Source: an uncultured Haliea sp. (GTDB lineage: Bacteria > Pseudomonadota > Gammaproteobacteria > Pseudomonadales > Halieaceae). Taken from it: DNA of 64,000 nucleotides. How positions within the stretch are numbered: position 1 is the stretch's first letter; each line of letters starts with the position of its first letter. The stretch spans positions 102,065-166,064 of the forward strand of contig CAMYIZ010000017.1 of assembly GCA_947258585.1 (NCBI GenBank), written 5' to 3'. The position numbers and the translations under genes are program-made. The notes beneath the pieces are model-generated. The model saw nothing but the letters and a program-made list of their open reading frames with translations. It did no database searches and had not been told where the DNA came from. Shown here one piece after another: positions 1 through 8,560 of the stretch.

Positions 1-630
1 CAGCAGGTCCATGGGCAGCGCGTCAATGTGATACTGCAGTTGCATCAGTTCATTGGGTGGCAGGGTGGTGTTGTGACTGTCGTCCAGGGCAATCGCTCTG
101 GCCTGACGCTGCAGGCGGTTGGCCAGGAGCCGCTGGCCCAGATGGCGGGCAGCGCCGTAGACGGCCAGGCTCAGCAGCACCGCCAGACCCAGCAAGCTCA
201 GCAGGAACCGCGTGCGCGCGGTCTCCGCCAGGTCGGTGCCGATGGTGATCACGACTTCCCCGGCCAGATCGTTCTCGATGAGTACCGCCGCTCGATACTC
301 GCTCTGGTGGTCCCCCTCAACGGTACCGGCCTGGCCCAGGGCCCTGCCCTCAACATCGAAGATGGCCACCTTGGCCGCGGAAGAGGACTCCACGAAGCGG
401 TGCAGGGAGGCGGCGACATTGAGCAGGTCGCCGGTTTCCAGCGCGACACTGATCCGCCGGGCTATCTGCTGCGCCAGGGCATTGCCAAAGCCCGCCTGCT
501 GCACTTCCTGCATGTGTCGGCTGGAGGTGGCGGCGAGGCCAACCAGGGCGAGACTGATGAACAGGCAGACCAGGGCAGCGACAAGCGCCAGTTGGTGGCT
601 CAGGCTGGAGTCGCGAAATCTGTTGCTCAC
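1..630 (-). CDS. YtjB/AhpA (SMP)-like membrane protein, C-terminus cut by window edge
   Basis: Open from a GTG at 630 to the window edge (210 codons, no stop). The N-terminus has a transmembrane helix at about residues 13-32. A periplasmic region of about 120 residues follows, then a second helix at about 152-167 and a HAMP-like cytoplasmic stretch. It sits divergently upstream of serB, the position of ytjB/smp in E. coli and ahpA in Pseudomonas, and the two-helix layout fits that family, whose role is poorly defined. The family name rests on context and topology. A truncated sensor protein is the alternative. Confidence 0.7.
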   Translation of the reverse strand, partial: MSNRFRDSSLSHQLALVAALVCLFISLALVGLAATSSRHMQEVQQAGFGNALAQQIARRISVALETGDLLNVAASLHRFVESSSAAKVAIFDVEGRALGQAGTVEGDHQSEYRAAVLIENDLAGEVVITIGTDLAETARTRFLLSLLGLAVLLSLAVYGAARHLGQRLLANRLQRQARAIALDDSHNTTLPPNELMQLQYHIDALPMDLL

Positions 631-795
631 GCCGGTAGGCTTCCCTGTGTTTGCAAAGCGGTCGAGTATAAACCATGGCCGCTGCCGCGCGGGACTATCT
701 GCGCAAGGCGACACTCCCCGGACCTGGCCGGTCCAGGCGGGCCGCTCGGACCTGGCCGCAGGCACCATGTCGGCCGCACCTGCCGGGCCGGATGG

Positions 796-824
796 TTTCG
801 CCGCAGCGGGAGCAGGGGTAGAAT
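796..824 (+). promoter_or_regulatory. candidate serB promoter
   Basis: TAGAAT at 819-824 is a reasonable -10 box and lies 34 bases before the serB GTG. The hexamer 17 bases upstream, TTTCGC at 796-801, is a poor -35. The rest of the 631-858 spacer is GC-rich with a repeated GGACCTGGCCG and holds no gene that I can see. Confidence 0.3.
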
Positions 825-858
825 ACGCCGCTTTGCCGCCTGCTGGACACCGTATTCC

Positions 859-2091
859 GTGAACGACATCGTCCTTATCACCCTTTCCGGCGAGGACCGC
901 CCGGGCCTCACCGCCGGCGTGACCGGGCTGCTGGCGGAGCGCGCGGTCAATGTGCTCGACATCGGCCAGGCTGTGATCCACGCGACGCTCTCCATGGGCC
1001 TGTTGCTGGAAGTGCCCGCGGACGCCGATCGCGCCGGCCTGGAGCAGGCCCTGCAGGGCTTTGCGGACGCCCAGCGCCTGCAGTTGCGCTGGGAGGACGT
1101 CAGCAAGGAGAGTTACGGCGAGTGGGTGGCGGCCCAGGGCCGGGCCCGCTATATCACCACGCTGCTGGCGCGCAAGATTACCGCCGACCAGCTGGCCCGG
1201 GTCAGCGCCGTGTTTTCGCGCCACGGCCTGGGGATCGACGGGATCTCCCGCTTGTCCGGTCGCATCCCGCTGGGAGAGCTGCCGCCCCTGAGCAAGGCCT
1301 GCGTCGAGTTTTCCCTGCGCGGCCCGCTGCCCGACATCGCTGCGTTTCGCAAGGAGCTGCTGGAGGTGGCCAGCGCGCTGGAGGTGGACCTCGCCTTCCA
1401 GGAAGACAACATGTACCGCCGCAACCGGCGCCTGGTGGCCTTCGACATGGACTCCACCCTGATCGAGGCGGAAGTCATCGATGAGCTCGCGCAGCTGGCG
1501 GGGGTGGGCGACCAGGTCAGCGCCATCACCGCAAGCGCCATGCGCGGGGAACTGGATTTTGCCGCCAGCTTTCGCCAGCGCGTGGCGCTGCTCAAGGGCC
1601 TGCCCGAAGCGGCCCTGGAGGAAGTGGCAGCGAACCTGCGCATTACCGAGGGTGCCCGGCACCTGATCGCCACGCTGCGTGCGCTGGGCTACAAGACCGC
1701 CATCCTCTCCGGCGGCTTTACCTATTTTGCCGAGCGGCTGCAGAGGGAACTGGGCATCGACTACGTGCACGCCAATGTGCTCGACATCGCCCAGGGCGCG
1801 GTCACTGGAGAGGTGAGTGGAGTCATCGTGGACGGCGAGCGCAAGGCCGCCCTGCTGCGCCAGCTCGCGACCCGCGAGGGCATTGACTTGCAGCAGGTCA
1901 TCGCGGTGGGTGACGGCGCCAATGACCTGCCCATGCTCAGTATTGCCGGGCTCGGCATCGCCTTTCGCGCCAAGCCGCTGGTACAGCAGTCGGCGGAACA
2001 GTCCATTTCCACCCTGGGGCTTGACGCGATTCTCTATTTGCTCGGAATATCCGATCGCTACCAGCCCGCCGGCGACCGCTCAGAGCTCTGA
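859..2091 (+). CDS. serB: phosphoserine phosphatase SerB
   Basis: Dephosphorylates O-phosphoserine to L-serine, the last step of the phosphorylated serine pathway. The 410-residue protein has two N-terminal ACT-like regulatory regions (about 1-80 and 95-175, beginning DIVLITLSGEDRPGLT). A HAD phosphatase domain follows, with the nucleophile motif DMDST at D196/D198 and the Mg-binding motif GDGAND near 351. Length and layout match the long Pseudomonas-type SerB rather than the shorter E. coli form. The GTG start is chosen because homology begins exactly there; the open frame upstream to position 28 is non-coding. The 3' end overlaps the convergent PilZ-like gene by 12 bases. Confidence 0.95.
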   Translation: MNDIVLITLSGEDRPGLTAGVTGLLAERAVNVLDIGQAVIHATLSMGLLLEVPADADRAGLEQALQGFADAQRLQLRWEDVSKESYGEWVAAQGRARYITTLLARKITADQLARVSAVFSRHGLGIDGISRLSGRIPLGELPPLSKACVEFSLRGPLPDIAAFRKELLEVASALEVDLAFQEDNMYRRNRRLVAFDMDSTLIEAEVIDELAQLAGVGDQVSAITASAMRGELDFAASFRQRVALLKGLPEAALEEVAANLRITEGARHLIATLRALGYKTAILSGGFTYFAERLQRELGIDYVHANVLDIAQGAVTGEVSGVIVDGERKAALLRQLATREGIDLQQVIAVGDGANDLPMLSIAGLGIAFRAKPLVQQSAEQSISTLGLDAILYLLGISDRYQPAGDRSEL

Positions 2092-3912
2092 CCAGAGGGA
2101 TTTAAAGGCTGAGCCGGGAATTTCGCGCTCCACCCTGGGCTCTTTTTTCGCCGGGTTGCCGGTTTCACGGAACTCGAACTGGCTGTAGGTGGCGGTGGCG
2201 GCGACCTGCCGCTGCAGCCGGATATTCATGCTTTCACCATGCCTGACGAGGGTTACTTTCTGGCCCTCGCGGAAGCCGCTGCGCGGCGTGATCAACGTCG
2301 GTGGCTTGCCCACCAGCTTGATTTCCGGAAGGCGCAAGACCCGGATTGGTTCTGATGAACCGCCCTGCCGGTACTGGATGCGGGCGCCCCAGGCTGCTGC
2401 CCGCGGGCTCAGCAGTTCGATGCCGACAATACTGCTCTTGCCCTCAAGCTGGCTCAACCAGCGAATGGTGGCGATAACCCACGGGCCGTCCTGCTCTTCA
2501 CGGATACAGAGGATATCGCCGCTGCGAATGGTGCCCGGGTGGTCCTGCTCCCACTCCAGGCAGTAGCCTCCGGGACTGGCGTTGACGGCGGTCACCGCAT
2601 ATTCCCGGCGCTCCTCTGCTGCCTGTTCTGGCAGGTCCGTGTCAGAGAGTGCCGCCCGGGTGGCCTCATCGACTTCGACCCTGTGCTGGTCGAAGCTGTC
2701 GTCCGGGGCAGCCACCTCCTCCCCGCTGTGGATATCATCCGCGTTGGCTTCCAGCCAGGGGTCGCGCCGCTTGCGCTCCACCAGGAAGGGGTTGGTGATC
2801 ACCCGCTCGCTGGCGGGTGGCCGGTAGCCCTTGCCGTGCAGCACCTCGCCAAAGGTCTGGCCACCGGCGACAAAGTAGTGGGTACTGGACAGCCCCAGAG
2901 CCACGTGCAGGGTTTGCTGCAGCTCGTGGCGGCCGAAGTTGCGCAGGCTGACCGAGGACAGCGAGGTAATCATGTGCTGCAGAATGTTGTGGTGCAGGCG
3001 GATATCGTTCGGGAACACGATGTCCTGGCGGCCGCCGCTCTCCTCCCCGGGCTCGGCCAGTTCCTGCAGGTGAGCAACCAGTGGCCCGGTATCGATCAGG
3101 CGCAGGTCCGACCCCGCCGTTGACCTGATACTGCTGGCGTAGGTTGGCGGCTGGTCGCCCCCGATATCCACCGCGAACAGGCCACCGCCGCCGGTGCCAA
3201 CCGTGGCCAGCTCGCTCCATTGCCGCAGCCCCTGGAAAATGGCCGCGAGGTCGCCCTGGCGCAGCTGGTTGGGCTTGCAGCAGGAGAGCAGCAGGGGTTG
3301 CAGCCAGGTTGCGGTAATCGTGGTGCGATCCCCCAGCGCCCCGGTCACATGCAGCTGTGTCAGCTGCTGCCTTTCCGCCAGGGTGTAGAGCTGGTGAAGG
3401 GAGCGGAAGGCGCGATTTTCGCCGTTCTGGAACAATTGGAAACGCTGGAACAGCTTGCAGCCGGTGAAATGGAGGGCTCTCTGCAGTGCCTCGCACACCA
3501 GCCGGGCCGGGTTGATGTCGCGGATGTTCTCCCGGTCCCGAATTGCGTGCACCGCTACCAGGGTGTAGGCCGTACTGGCCAGCCCGAACAGCTGGTCCGC
3601 CAGGTCGGCCATGTGCCGGGGTTCCTCCGGCAGTACCAGTGGCTGGTTAATGAAGCGCCGGGAGAGGCTGGAGGTCGCCACGATCAGATTGGGCCGCATG
3701 ACCTCCAGGATCGCATGGCGCTGTTCCGCGGGCAGTGCCACCCGGTTGAGCTCGCCGATGGCGAGGCGCAGCTGCTGGGCGACTTCCCGGGTGTTGGTCA
3801 CCGGCAGGGCACTGGTCCAGGACTGCGCCCCATCCGTGGTCAGCGGGAACAGGCTGAAGTCGTCGAGATCCTGACGCGGAATCCTCAGCTTGACAGGTGC
3901 CTTGTCAACCAT
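2080..3912 (-). CDS. large protein with C-terminal PilZ-like domain (putative c-di-GMP effector)
   Basis: A 610-residue soluble protein starting at MVDKAPVKLR. Residues 1 to about 420 are an uncharacterised, mostly helical region with no motif I can name. Around 435-455 it has ERREYAVTAVNASPGGYCLEW-like sequence. The Arg pair and NASPGG resemble the RxxxR and (D/N)xSxxG signatures of PilZ c-di-GMP-binding domains, followed by beta-rich sequence to the end. It is divergent from efp. c-di-GMP binding is inferred, since the arginine motif is degenerate. An upstream ATG at 3984 would add 24 unlikely residues. Confidence 0.65.
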   Translation of the reverse strand: MVDKAPVKLRIPRQDLDDFSLFPLTTDGAQSWTSALPVTNTREVAQQLRLAIGELNRVALPAEQRHAILEVMRPNLIVATSSLSRRFINQPLVLPEEPRHMADLADQLFGLASTAYTLVAVHAIRDRENIRDINPARLVCEALQRALHFTGCKLFQRFQLFQNGENRAFRSLHQLYTLAERQQLTQLHVTGALGDRTTITATWLQPLLLSCCKPNQLRQGDLAAIFQGLRQWSELATVGTGGGGLFAVDIGGDQPPTYASSIRSTAGSDLRLIDTGPLVAHLQELAEPGEESGGRQDIVFPNDIRLHHNILQHMITSLSSVSLRNFGRHELQQTLHVALGLSSTHYFVAGGQTFGEVLHGKGYRPPASERVITNPFLVERKRRDPWLEANADDIHSGEEVAAPDDSFDQHRVEVDEATRAALSDTDLPEQAAEERREYAVTAVNASPGGYCLEWEQDHPGTIRSGDILCIREEQDGPWVIATIRWLSQLEGKSSIVGIELLSPRAAAWGARIQYRQGGSSEPIRVLRLPEIKLVGKPPTLITPRSGFREGQKVTLVRHGESMNIRLQRQVAATATYSQFEFRETGNPAKKEPRVEREIPGSAFKSLWSEL

Positions 3913-4061
3913 GACCCAGATCTCCCTGTGCTGTGCTCTCAGTGACGCCCGTTTCCTGCAAGAGTAGCCCATCCGGGGCGACAATCGCCAGCCGAATATC
4001 GCCCGCTGGCCCGGTGTGCGGTATTATTGGCGCCCATTTTGAAAACTGGCGTACAACTTTC

Positions 4062-4631
4062 ATGGCGAATTTTTCCACCAACGAGTTCCGTCCCGGCCTC
4101 AAGGTCATGCTGGACGGCGACCCCTGCAGCATTCTCGAAAACGAGTTCGTGAAGCCGGGCAAGGGCCAGGCCTTCAACCGGGTGCGCATGCGCAACCTGA
4201 AGAGTGGCCGGGTCTGGGAGCGCACCTTCAAGTCCGGCGAGAGCCTGGAAGGTGCCGACGTGATGGACCGGACGATGCAGTATCTCTACAACGACGGCGA
4301 GTTCTGGTACTTCATGGAGCCCGACACCTTCGAGCAGCACCAGGCCGATGCCAAGGCGGTGGGGGAATCCTATCTCTGGCTGAAAGAGCAGGATAACTGC
4401 GAAGTGACGCTCTACAACGGCAGTCCGCTGTCCGTGGCCCCCGCCAATTTTGTCGAGCTGGAGATTGTCGAGACCGACCCGGGTCTCAAGGGTGACACGG
4501 CCCAGGGCGGCAGCAAGCCGGCCAAGCTGAGCACCGGGGCCGTGGTCAAGGTTCCCCTGTTTGTCACCACCGGCGAGGTCATCCGGGTCGACACCCGCAC
4601 CGGTGAATACCAGAACCGCGTCAGCAAGTAA
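4062..4631 (+). CDS. efp: translation elongation factor P
   Basis: EF-P binds between the ribosomal P and E sites and rescues ribosomes stalled at polyproline. The protein is 189 residues, the usual length, with KOW-like domain I and two OB domains. The tip loop PGKGQAF places the modifiable lysine at K34, as in E. coli. The next gene, 20 bases downstream on the same strand, is epmA, whose enzyme attaches beta-lysine to that residue, so substrate and modifier are probably co-expressed. The lysine 2,3-aminomutase EpmB is not in the window. The ATG at 4062 begins the conserved MANFSTNEF. Confidence 0.97.
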   Translation: MANFSTNEFRPGLKVMLDGDPCSILENEFVKPGKGQAFNRVRMRNLKSGRVWERTFKSGESLEGADVMDRTMQYLYNDGEFWYFMEPDTFEQHQADAKAVGESYLWLKEQDNCEVTLYNGSPLSVAPANFVELEIVETDPGLKGDTAQGGSKPAKLSTGAVVKVPLFVTTGEVIRVDTRTGEYQNRVSK

Positions 4632-4651
4632 GCTCCCGGTCATCCCCTGCC

Positions 4652-5611
4652 GTGGCTGACTGGCGCCCGGGCACCCCTCCCGGTGCCTTGCAGGCGCGAG
4701 CGTCGCTGCTGGCGGAGATCCGCGCTTTCTTTGCCGAGCGCGGGGTGCTGGAGGTGGAAACGCCCCTGCTCTGCTCCCGCGGGATCACCGATCCGGCGAT
4801 CGAGCCGCTGCTGGTGAGCGGGGGGCTGTCGCTGGGCCCGGCGACCCGCTATCTGCAGACTTCCCCGGAATATGCGATGAAGCGCCTGCTGGCGGCGGGC
4901 AGTGGCCCGATCTACCAGGTCTGCAAGGCGTTTCGCGATGGCGAGGCCGGCAACCGCCACAACCCCGAGTTCACGCTCCTGGAGTGGTACCGCCCGGGCA
5001 TGGACCACCACCAGCTGATGGCGGAAGTGGCCGACCTGGTGTGCACCTGCCTGGGCGAGCGGCCCTGGCAGACGCTGAGTTACCGCGAGCTGTTCCGGCG
5101 CAGTATCGGGATCGACCCCTTCGTCGACTCCCCGGCAGCGCTGCAACAGGCGGCACGGAAGTGTGTGGATGTCGGCGCCCTGGAGGGCGACCGCGACCTC
5201 TGGCTGGATCTGCTGCTAACCCACGCCGTCGAACCCTGGCTGGCGGGGCAGGGTCTGTGTTTTGTCTACGATTACCCGCCCAGCCAGGCCGCCCTGGCGC
5301 GCCTCGGGGAGAGCGACGGCCATGCGGTGGGCGAGCGTTTCGAACTGTATGTCGACGGCCTGGAACTGGCCAATGGCTATCACGAACTCGGTGACGCCGC
5401 AGAACAGCGGGCCAGGTTCGAGGCGGACAACGCCCAGCGCCTGGCCCGGGGGCTGCCGCAACGGCCTCTGGACGAGGCCCTGCTGGCGGCGCTGGCGGCG
5501 GGCCTGCCGGACTGCAGCGGGGTGGCCCTGGGGGTGGACCGGTTGCTGATGCTGGCAACCGGGGAGACCGATCTGCGGCGCCTACTCGCCTTTGCCTGGG
5601 ATCGCAGCTGA
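4652..5611 (+). CDS. epmA: EF-P--(R)-beta-lysine ligase EpmA
   Basis: A lysyl-tRNA-synthetase-like class II ligase that lysylates EF-P K34 instead of tRNA. At 319 residues it is a catalytic core with no anticodon-binding domain, the EpmA (PoxA/GenX) size. Class II motif 2 is visible near residue 94 (FRDGEAGNRHNPEFTLLEW) and motif 3 near 294 (GVALGVDRLLML). It starts at GTG 4652 just after efp. The last 30 bases overlap the convergent thioesterase gene, leaving no room for a terminator between them. Confidence 0.94.
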   Translation: MADWRPGTPPGALQARASLLAEIRAFFAERGVLEVETPLLCSRGITDPAIEPLLVSGGLSLGPATRYLQTSPEYAMKRLLAAGSGPIYQVCKAFRDGEAGNRHNPEFTLLEWYRPGMDHHQLMAEVADLVCTCLGERPWQTLSYRELFRRSIGIDPFVDSPAALQQAARKCVDVGALEGDRDLWLDLLLTHAVEPWLAGQGLCFVYDYPPSQAALARLGESDGHAVGERFELYVDGLELANGYHELGDAAEQRARFEADNAQRLARGLPQRPLDEALLAALAAGLPDCSGVALGVDRLLMLATGETDLRRLLAFAWDRS

Positions 5612-6061
5612 GCGCTCAGCCAGCACCGCGGGGCCATAGCCGGCGATAAATTCCGGCGGCATCCGCCGCGGCCTGCCGCTGCTGATTTCGATGCAGGCAA
5701 AGCGCATCATGCCGCGCAGCAGGGTCACGCCATCCGCGGGGCGCAGGATCTGGAACCGGCGCTCCATGGTGAGCTTGCGATCCCAGCCGACGATCCAGGT
5801 TCCCGCCACCAGCTCATCCCCCTCGCGCGAAGCCTGCAGGTAGTCGTACTCGCTGTGGGTAATGGCCATTGCCCGATCCAGGCGCCGGTAGGCATCGAGG
5901 TCCAGGCCCAGCGCCACTGAGTGCGCCCAGGCCACCTGTTCACACCATTTGACGTACACCGTGTTGTTGGTGTGTTCGAGGCCGTCTATGTCCCCGGCGC
6001 CGACCCGGGTCGGCAGGGTGAAGGGATCCGGGTGATCCCAGCGGTATGATTCCACGCTCAC
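5582..6061 (-). CDS. 4HBT-family acyl-CoA thioesterase
   Basis: A 159-residue single hot-dog-fold protein. The motif GDIDGLEHTNNTVYVKWCE (residues 23-41) matches the YbgC/FcbC-like 4-hydroxybenzoyl-CoA thioesterase family, with D24/D26 the likely catalytic aspartates. Substrate is unknown; most relatives hydrolyse acyl-CoA thioesters. Its GTG start overlaps the stop codon of the upstream nhaC-like gene in a GTGA, so translation is probably coupled. The 3' end runs 30 bases into epmA on the opposite strand. Confidence 0.85.
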   Translation of the reverse strand: MSVESYRWDHPDPFTLPTRVGAGDIDGLEHTNNTVYVKWCEQVAWAHSVALGLDLDAYRRLDRAMAITHSEYDYLQASREGDELVAGTWIVGWDRKLTMERRFQILRPADGVTLLRGMMRFACIEISSGRPRRMPPEFIAGYGPAVLAERSAAIPGKGE

Positions 6062-7527
6062 CCGCCCTGCCCCGCGCTGGCTTCCGCTTCCAGCGGTTTC
6101 TGGGCGAAGTGGAACAGGGCGTAGAGCACCGCCAGCAGCGGGCAGACCAGGTTGAAGAAGGCGAACGGCGCGTAGGCAAAGGTCGCGACGCCCAGGGTGG
6201 CGGACATATAGGCGCCGCAGGTGTTCCAGGGAATCAGGGCCGAGGTCAGGGTGGCCGAGTCCTCCAGGGTACGGGACAGGTTCAGCCGCGACAGGCCGCG
6301 GCGGGGGTATTCGCTCTTGAACATGCGCCCCGGCAGGGCCACGGCGATAAACTGGTCCGCCGCCAGGATGTTGGCGGTAATGCAGGTGCCGACGGTGGCG
6401 CCTACCAGCCCCGCCGCGCTGTGCACCCGGCGCAGTATCACCTGCAGCAGGTGATCGAGAATCCCGGTGCGCTCCAGCACGCCGCCAAAGCCCAGGGCGC
6501 AGATGATCAGCCAGACCGTGTTCAACATGCTGCTCATGCCGCCCTTGCTCAGGAGGTCATCCAGGAAGGCGTTGCCAGTGTCGGAGATATAGCCGTCAAA
6601 CAGGCTGATCCAGACCCCCTTGAGCAGCAGCAGCGGTTGCGCCAGATCGGGAGCGTTCTCAGCCAGCTGGCCTACCGCCTCGGGCTGGAACAGGACTGCG
6701 AACACTCCCCCGACCAGCGCGCTGGCCACGATGGACGGGAAGGCCGGAAAGCGGCGATGGATCAGCCCCAGCATCAGCAGTAGCGGCAGCAGCAGATGCA
6801 CACCGATATTGAATTCCTCGCTCAGGCCCTGTTGCAAGCGGGCGATTTCTTCCGGGGTTGCCGCCGCACCGCCCCCGATCAGCAGGAAGCCCAGAATGGC
6901 GATGGCAAACCCGGGCACGGTCGTCCAGAGCATGTGCCGAATATGGTCGAACAGGTCGACGCCGGTGGCGGCGGCGGCAAGATTGGTGGTATCCGACATG
7001 GGCGACAGCTTGTCGCCAAAGTAGGCGCCGGAGACAATCGCGCCGGCGGTGATGGCGGGGGACAGGTCGAAGCTGCCGGCGATACCCATCAAACCGATCC
7101 CGAGGGTGCCGGCCACGGTCCAGGAACTGCCGATACTCACGGCCACAACGGCGCAAATCGCAGCGCTGGCGGCGTAGAATACCGATGGATTGAGTATCTG
7201 CACGCCGTAGTAGATCATGGCGGGAACAGTGCCGGAAAGAATCCAGGTACCGATCAACATCCCCACCGCCAGCAGGATCAGGGTCGGTCCCAGGCCCGTG
7301 GCGATGCCCTGGATGATGCCTTCCTGGGCGGTGTGCCAGGACAGGCCGATACGCTTTGCCACCAGGGCCGCCACGCAGCTGGCCAGGATCAGGGCGATCT
7401 GGTTGGCGCCGTAGGACGAGTCCGCGCCGAACAGGTAGACCGACGTCGCCAACAGCAGGGTGAGGAAGATAACGGGCGTCAGCGCGAGGGTGGTGGTAAG
7501 GCGCGGATTATGCGGCTCGTCACTCAA
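6058..7527 (-). CDS. NhaC-type Na+/H+ antiporter
   Basis: Integral membrane protein of 489 residues with about 11-12 hydrophobic segments. It has the conserved family stretches SIGSSWTVAGTLGIGLMGIA, GAYFGDKLSPMSDTTNLAAA and NILAADQFIAVALPGRM seen in NhaC antiporters. It would exchange cytoplasmic Na+ (or another cation or metabolite) for protons. The TTG at 7527 (reading SDEPHNPRL next) is preferred to the ATG at 7680, because the extra 51 residues of that form are not membrane-like and would run into the divergent DMT gene start. It overlaps the thioesterase gene by 4 bases. Confidence 0.88.
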   Translation of the reverse strand: MSDEPHNPRLTTTLALTPVIFLTLLLATSVYLFGADSSYGANQIALILASCVAALVAKRIGLSWHTAQEGIIQGIATGLGPTLILLAVGMLIGTWILSGTVPAMIYYGVQILNPSVFYAASAAICAVVAVSIGSSWTVAGTLGIGLMGIAGSFDLSPAITAGAIVSGAYFGDKLSPMSDTTNLAAAATGVDLFDHIRHMLWTTVPGFAIAILGFLLIGGGAAATPEEIARLQQGLSEEFNIGVHLLLPLLLMLGLIHRRFPAFPSIVASALVGGVFAVLFQPEAVGQLAENAPDLAQPLLLLKGVWISLFDGYISDTGNAFLDDLLSKGGMSSMLNTVWLIICALGFGGVLERTGILDHLLQVILRRVHSAAGLVGATVGTCITANILAADQFIAVALPGRMFKSEYPRRGLSRLNLSRTLEDSATLTSALIPWNTCGAYMSATLGVATFAYAPFAFFNLVCPLLAVLYALFHFAQKPLEAEASAGQGG

Positions 7528-7644
7528 GTGTGGATGCTCTCTGGTTGGGCGGCGCGCCGCGGGGTCATCGGTTGCAGAGCCGCAGGATGCCTTAAAATAT
7601 GCGGCGGGTACAGTTGCCAGCCGCCCGCAACGGAGACCACGTAC

Positions 7645-7662
7645 ATGTTGCAGACACTGTGA
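7645..7662 (+). other. possible five-codon leader ORF before the DMT transporter
   Basis: ATG-TTG-CAG-ACA-CTG-TGA has GGAGA at 7632-7636, 8 bases before its ATG. Its TGA overlaps the GTG start of the transporter gene (GTGA at 7659-7662). The transporter GTG itself has no well-spaced ribosome binding site, so reinitiation after this mini-ORF is plausible. Chance occurrence cannot be excluded. Confidence 0.25.
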
Positions 7663-8555
7663 GCAACGATCGTAAGGCATTGCTGCTGGGGCTGGCCGCC
7701 GTATTGCTGTGGTCTACGGCCGCCACCGCGTTCAAGCTGGCACTGCGCGAGCTGGATGTGTTTCAGCTGGTGGCCTGGTCGGTGACGGCCTCGGCTGCCG
7801 CCCTGCTGGCGATCGTATGGCTGCAGGGCCGGCAGGGCCTGTTGTGGTCTTCCCTGCGCGCACGCCCCGGCTTTTTCCTGCTGCTGGGTGCCATCAACCC
7901 GCTGCTCTACTACCTGGTATTGCTGCACGCCTATGATCTGCTGCCCGCGCAGCAGGCGCAGACCATCAACTACACTTGGGCCATCACCCTGGCGCTGCTG
8001 GCGGTGCCCCTGCTGGGCCAGCGCCTGGGCAGGAGGGACCTGCTGGCCGCAGCTCTGGGTTACAGCGGGGTGGTGATCATCGCCACCGAGGGGCAACCCC
8101 TGGCGATGAACTTCACCAGTCTCCCGGGGGTCGCCCTGGCCCTGGGGAGCACCCTGGTCTGGGCCCTGTACTGGGTTCTCAATACCCGCAATCGGGGGGA
8201 CCCGGTGGTCAGTCTGTGTCTCAATTTCATCCTTGCGGTACCGGCGGCCTGGTTGGTCTGCCTGACCCTGTCCACGGCCGCAACCGGCGGCTGGCGCGGC
8301 CTGACGGCGGCGCTGTATGTGGGTCTGTTCGAGATGGGTATTACCTTTGCCCTGTGGTCCAGCGCCCTGCGCCTGGCCAGTTCCGTGGCCCGCATCGGCA
8401 ACCTGATATTTCTTTCGCCCATGTTCTCGCTGGTGTTGATCGCCACGGTGCTGGGAGAAACCATACACCCGGCGACCCTGGTCGGTCTGGCGCTCATCAT
8501 CCCCGGGGTATTGCTGCAGCAGGCGGGCTCCCCGGCGCCCCGTCGGGAGGGCTGA
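7659..8555 (+). CDS. DMT (EamA) family transporter
   Basis: A 298-residue inner-membrane protein with ten hydrophobic segments arranged as two EamA repeats (roughly residues 6-140 and 150-285). This is the usual length for drug/metabolite exporters of the EamA/RhaT type. The substrate cannot be read from sequence; relatives export amino acids or other metabolites. The GTG at 7659 puts the first helix (ALLLGLAAVLLWSTA) near the N-terminus. The in-frame ATG at 7599 would add 20 non-hydrophobic residues. It lies divergent from the nhaC-like gene and 5 bases before the FAN1-like gene. Confidence 0.85.
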   Translation: MSNDRKALLLGLAAVLLWSTAATAFKLALRELDVFQLVAWSVTASAAALLAIVWLQGRQGLLWSSLRARPGFFLLLGAINPLLYYLVLLHAYDLLPAQQAQTINYTWAITLALLAVPLLGQRLGRRDLLAAALGYSGVVIIATEGQPLAMNFTSLPGVALALGSTLVWALYWVLNTRNRGDPVVSLCLNFILAVPAAWLVCLTLSTAATGGWRGLTAALYVGLFEMGITFALWSSALRLASSVARIGNLIFLSPMFSLVLIATVLGETIHPATLVGLALIIPGVLLQQAGSPAPRREG

Positions 8556-8560
8556 ACGGC

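Noticed and set aside
28..858. N-terminal extension of the serB frame to position 28
   Set aside because: Similarity to SerB begins at the GTG at 859; upstream is antisense to the YtjB-like gene and a non-coding spacer.
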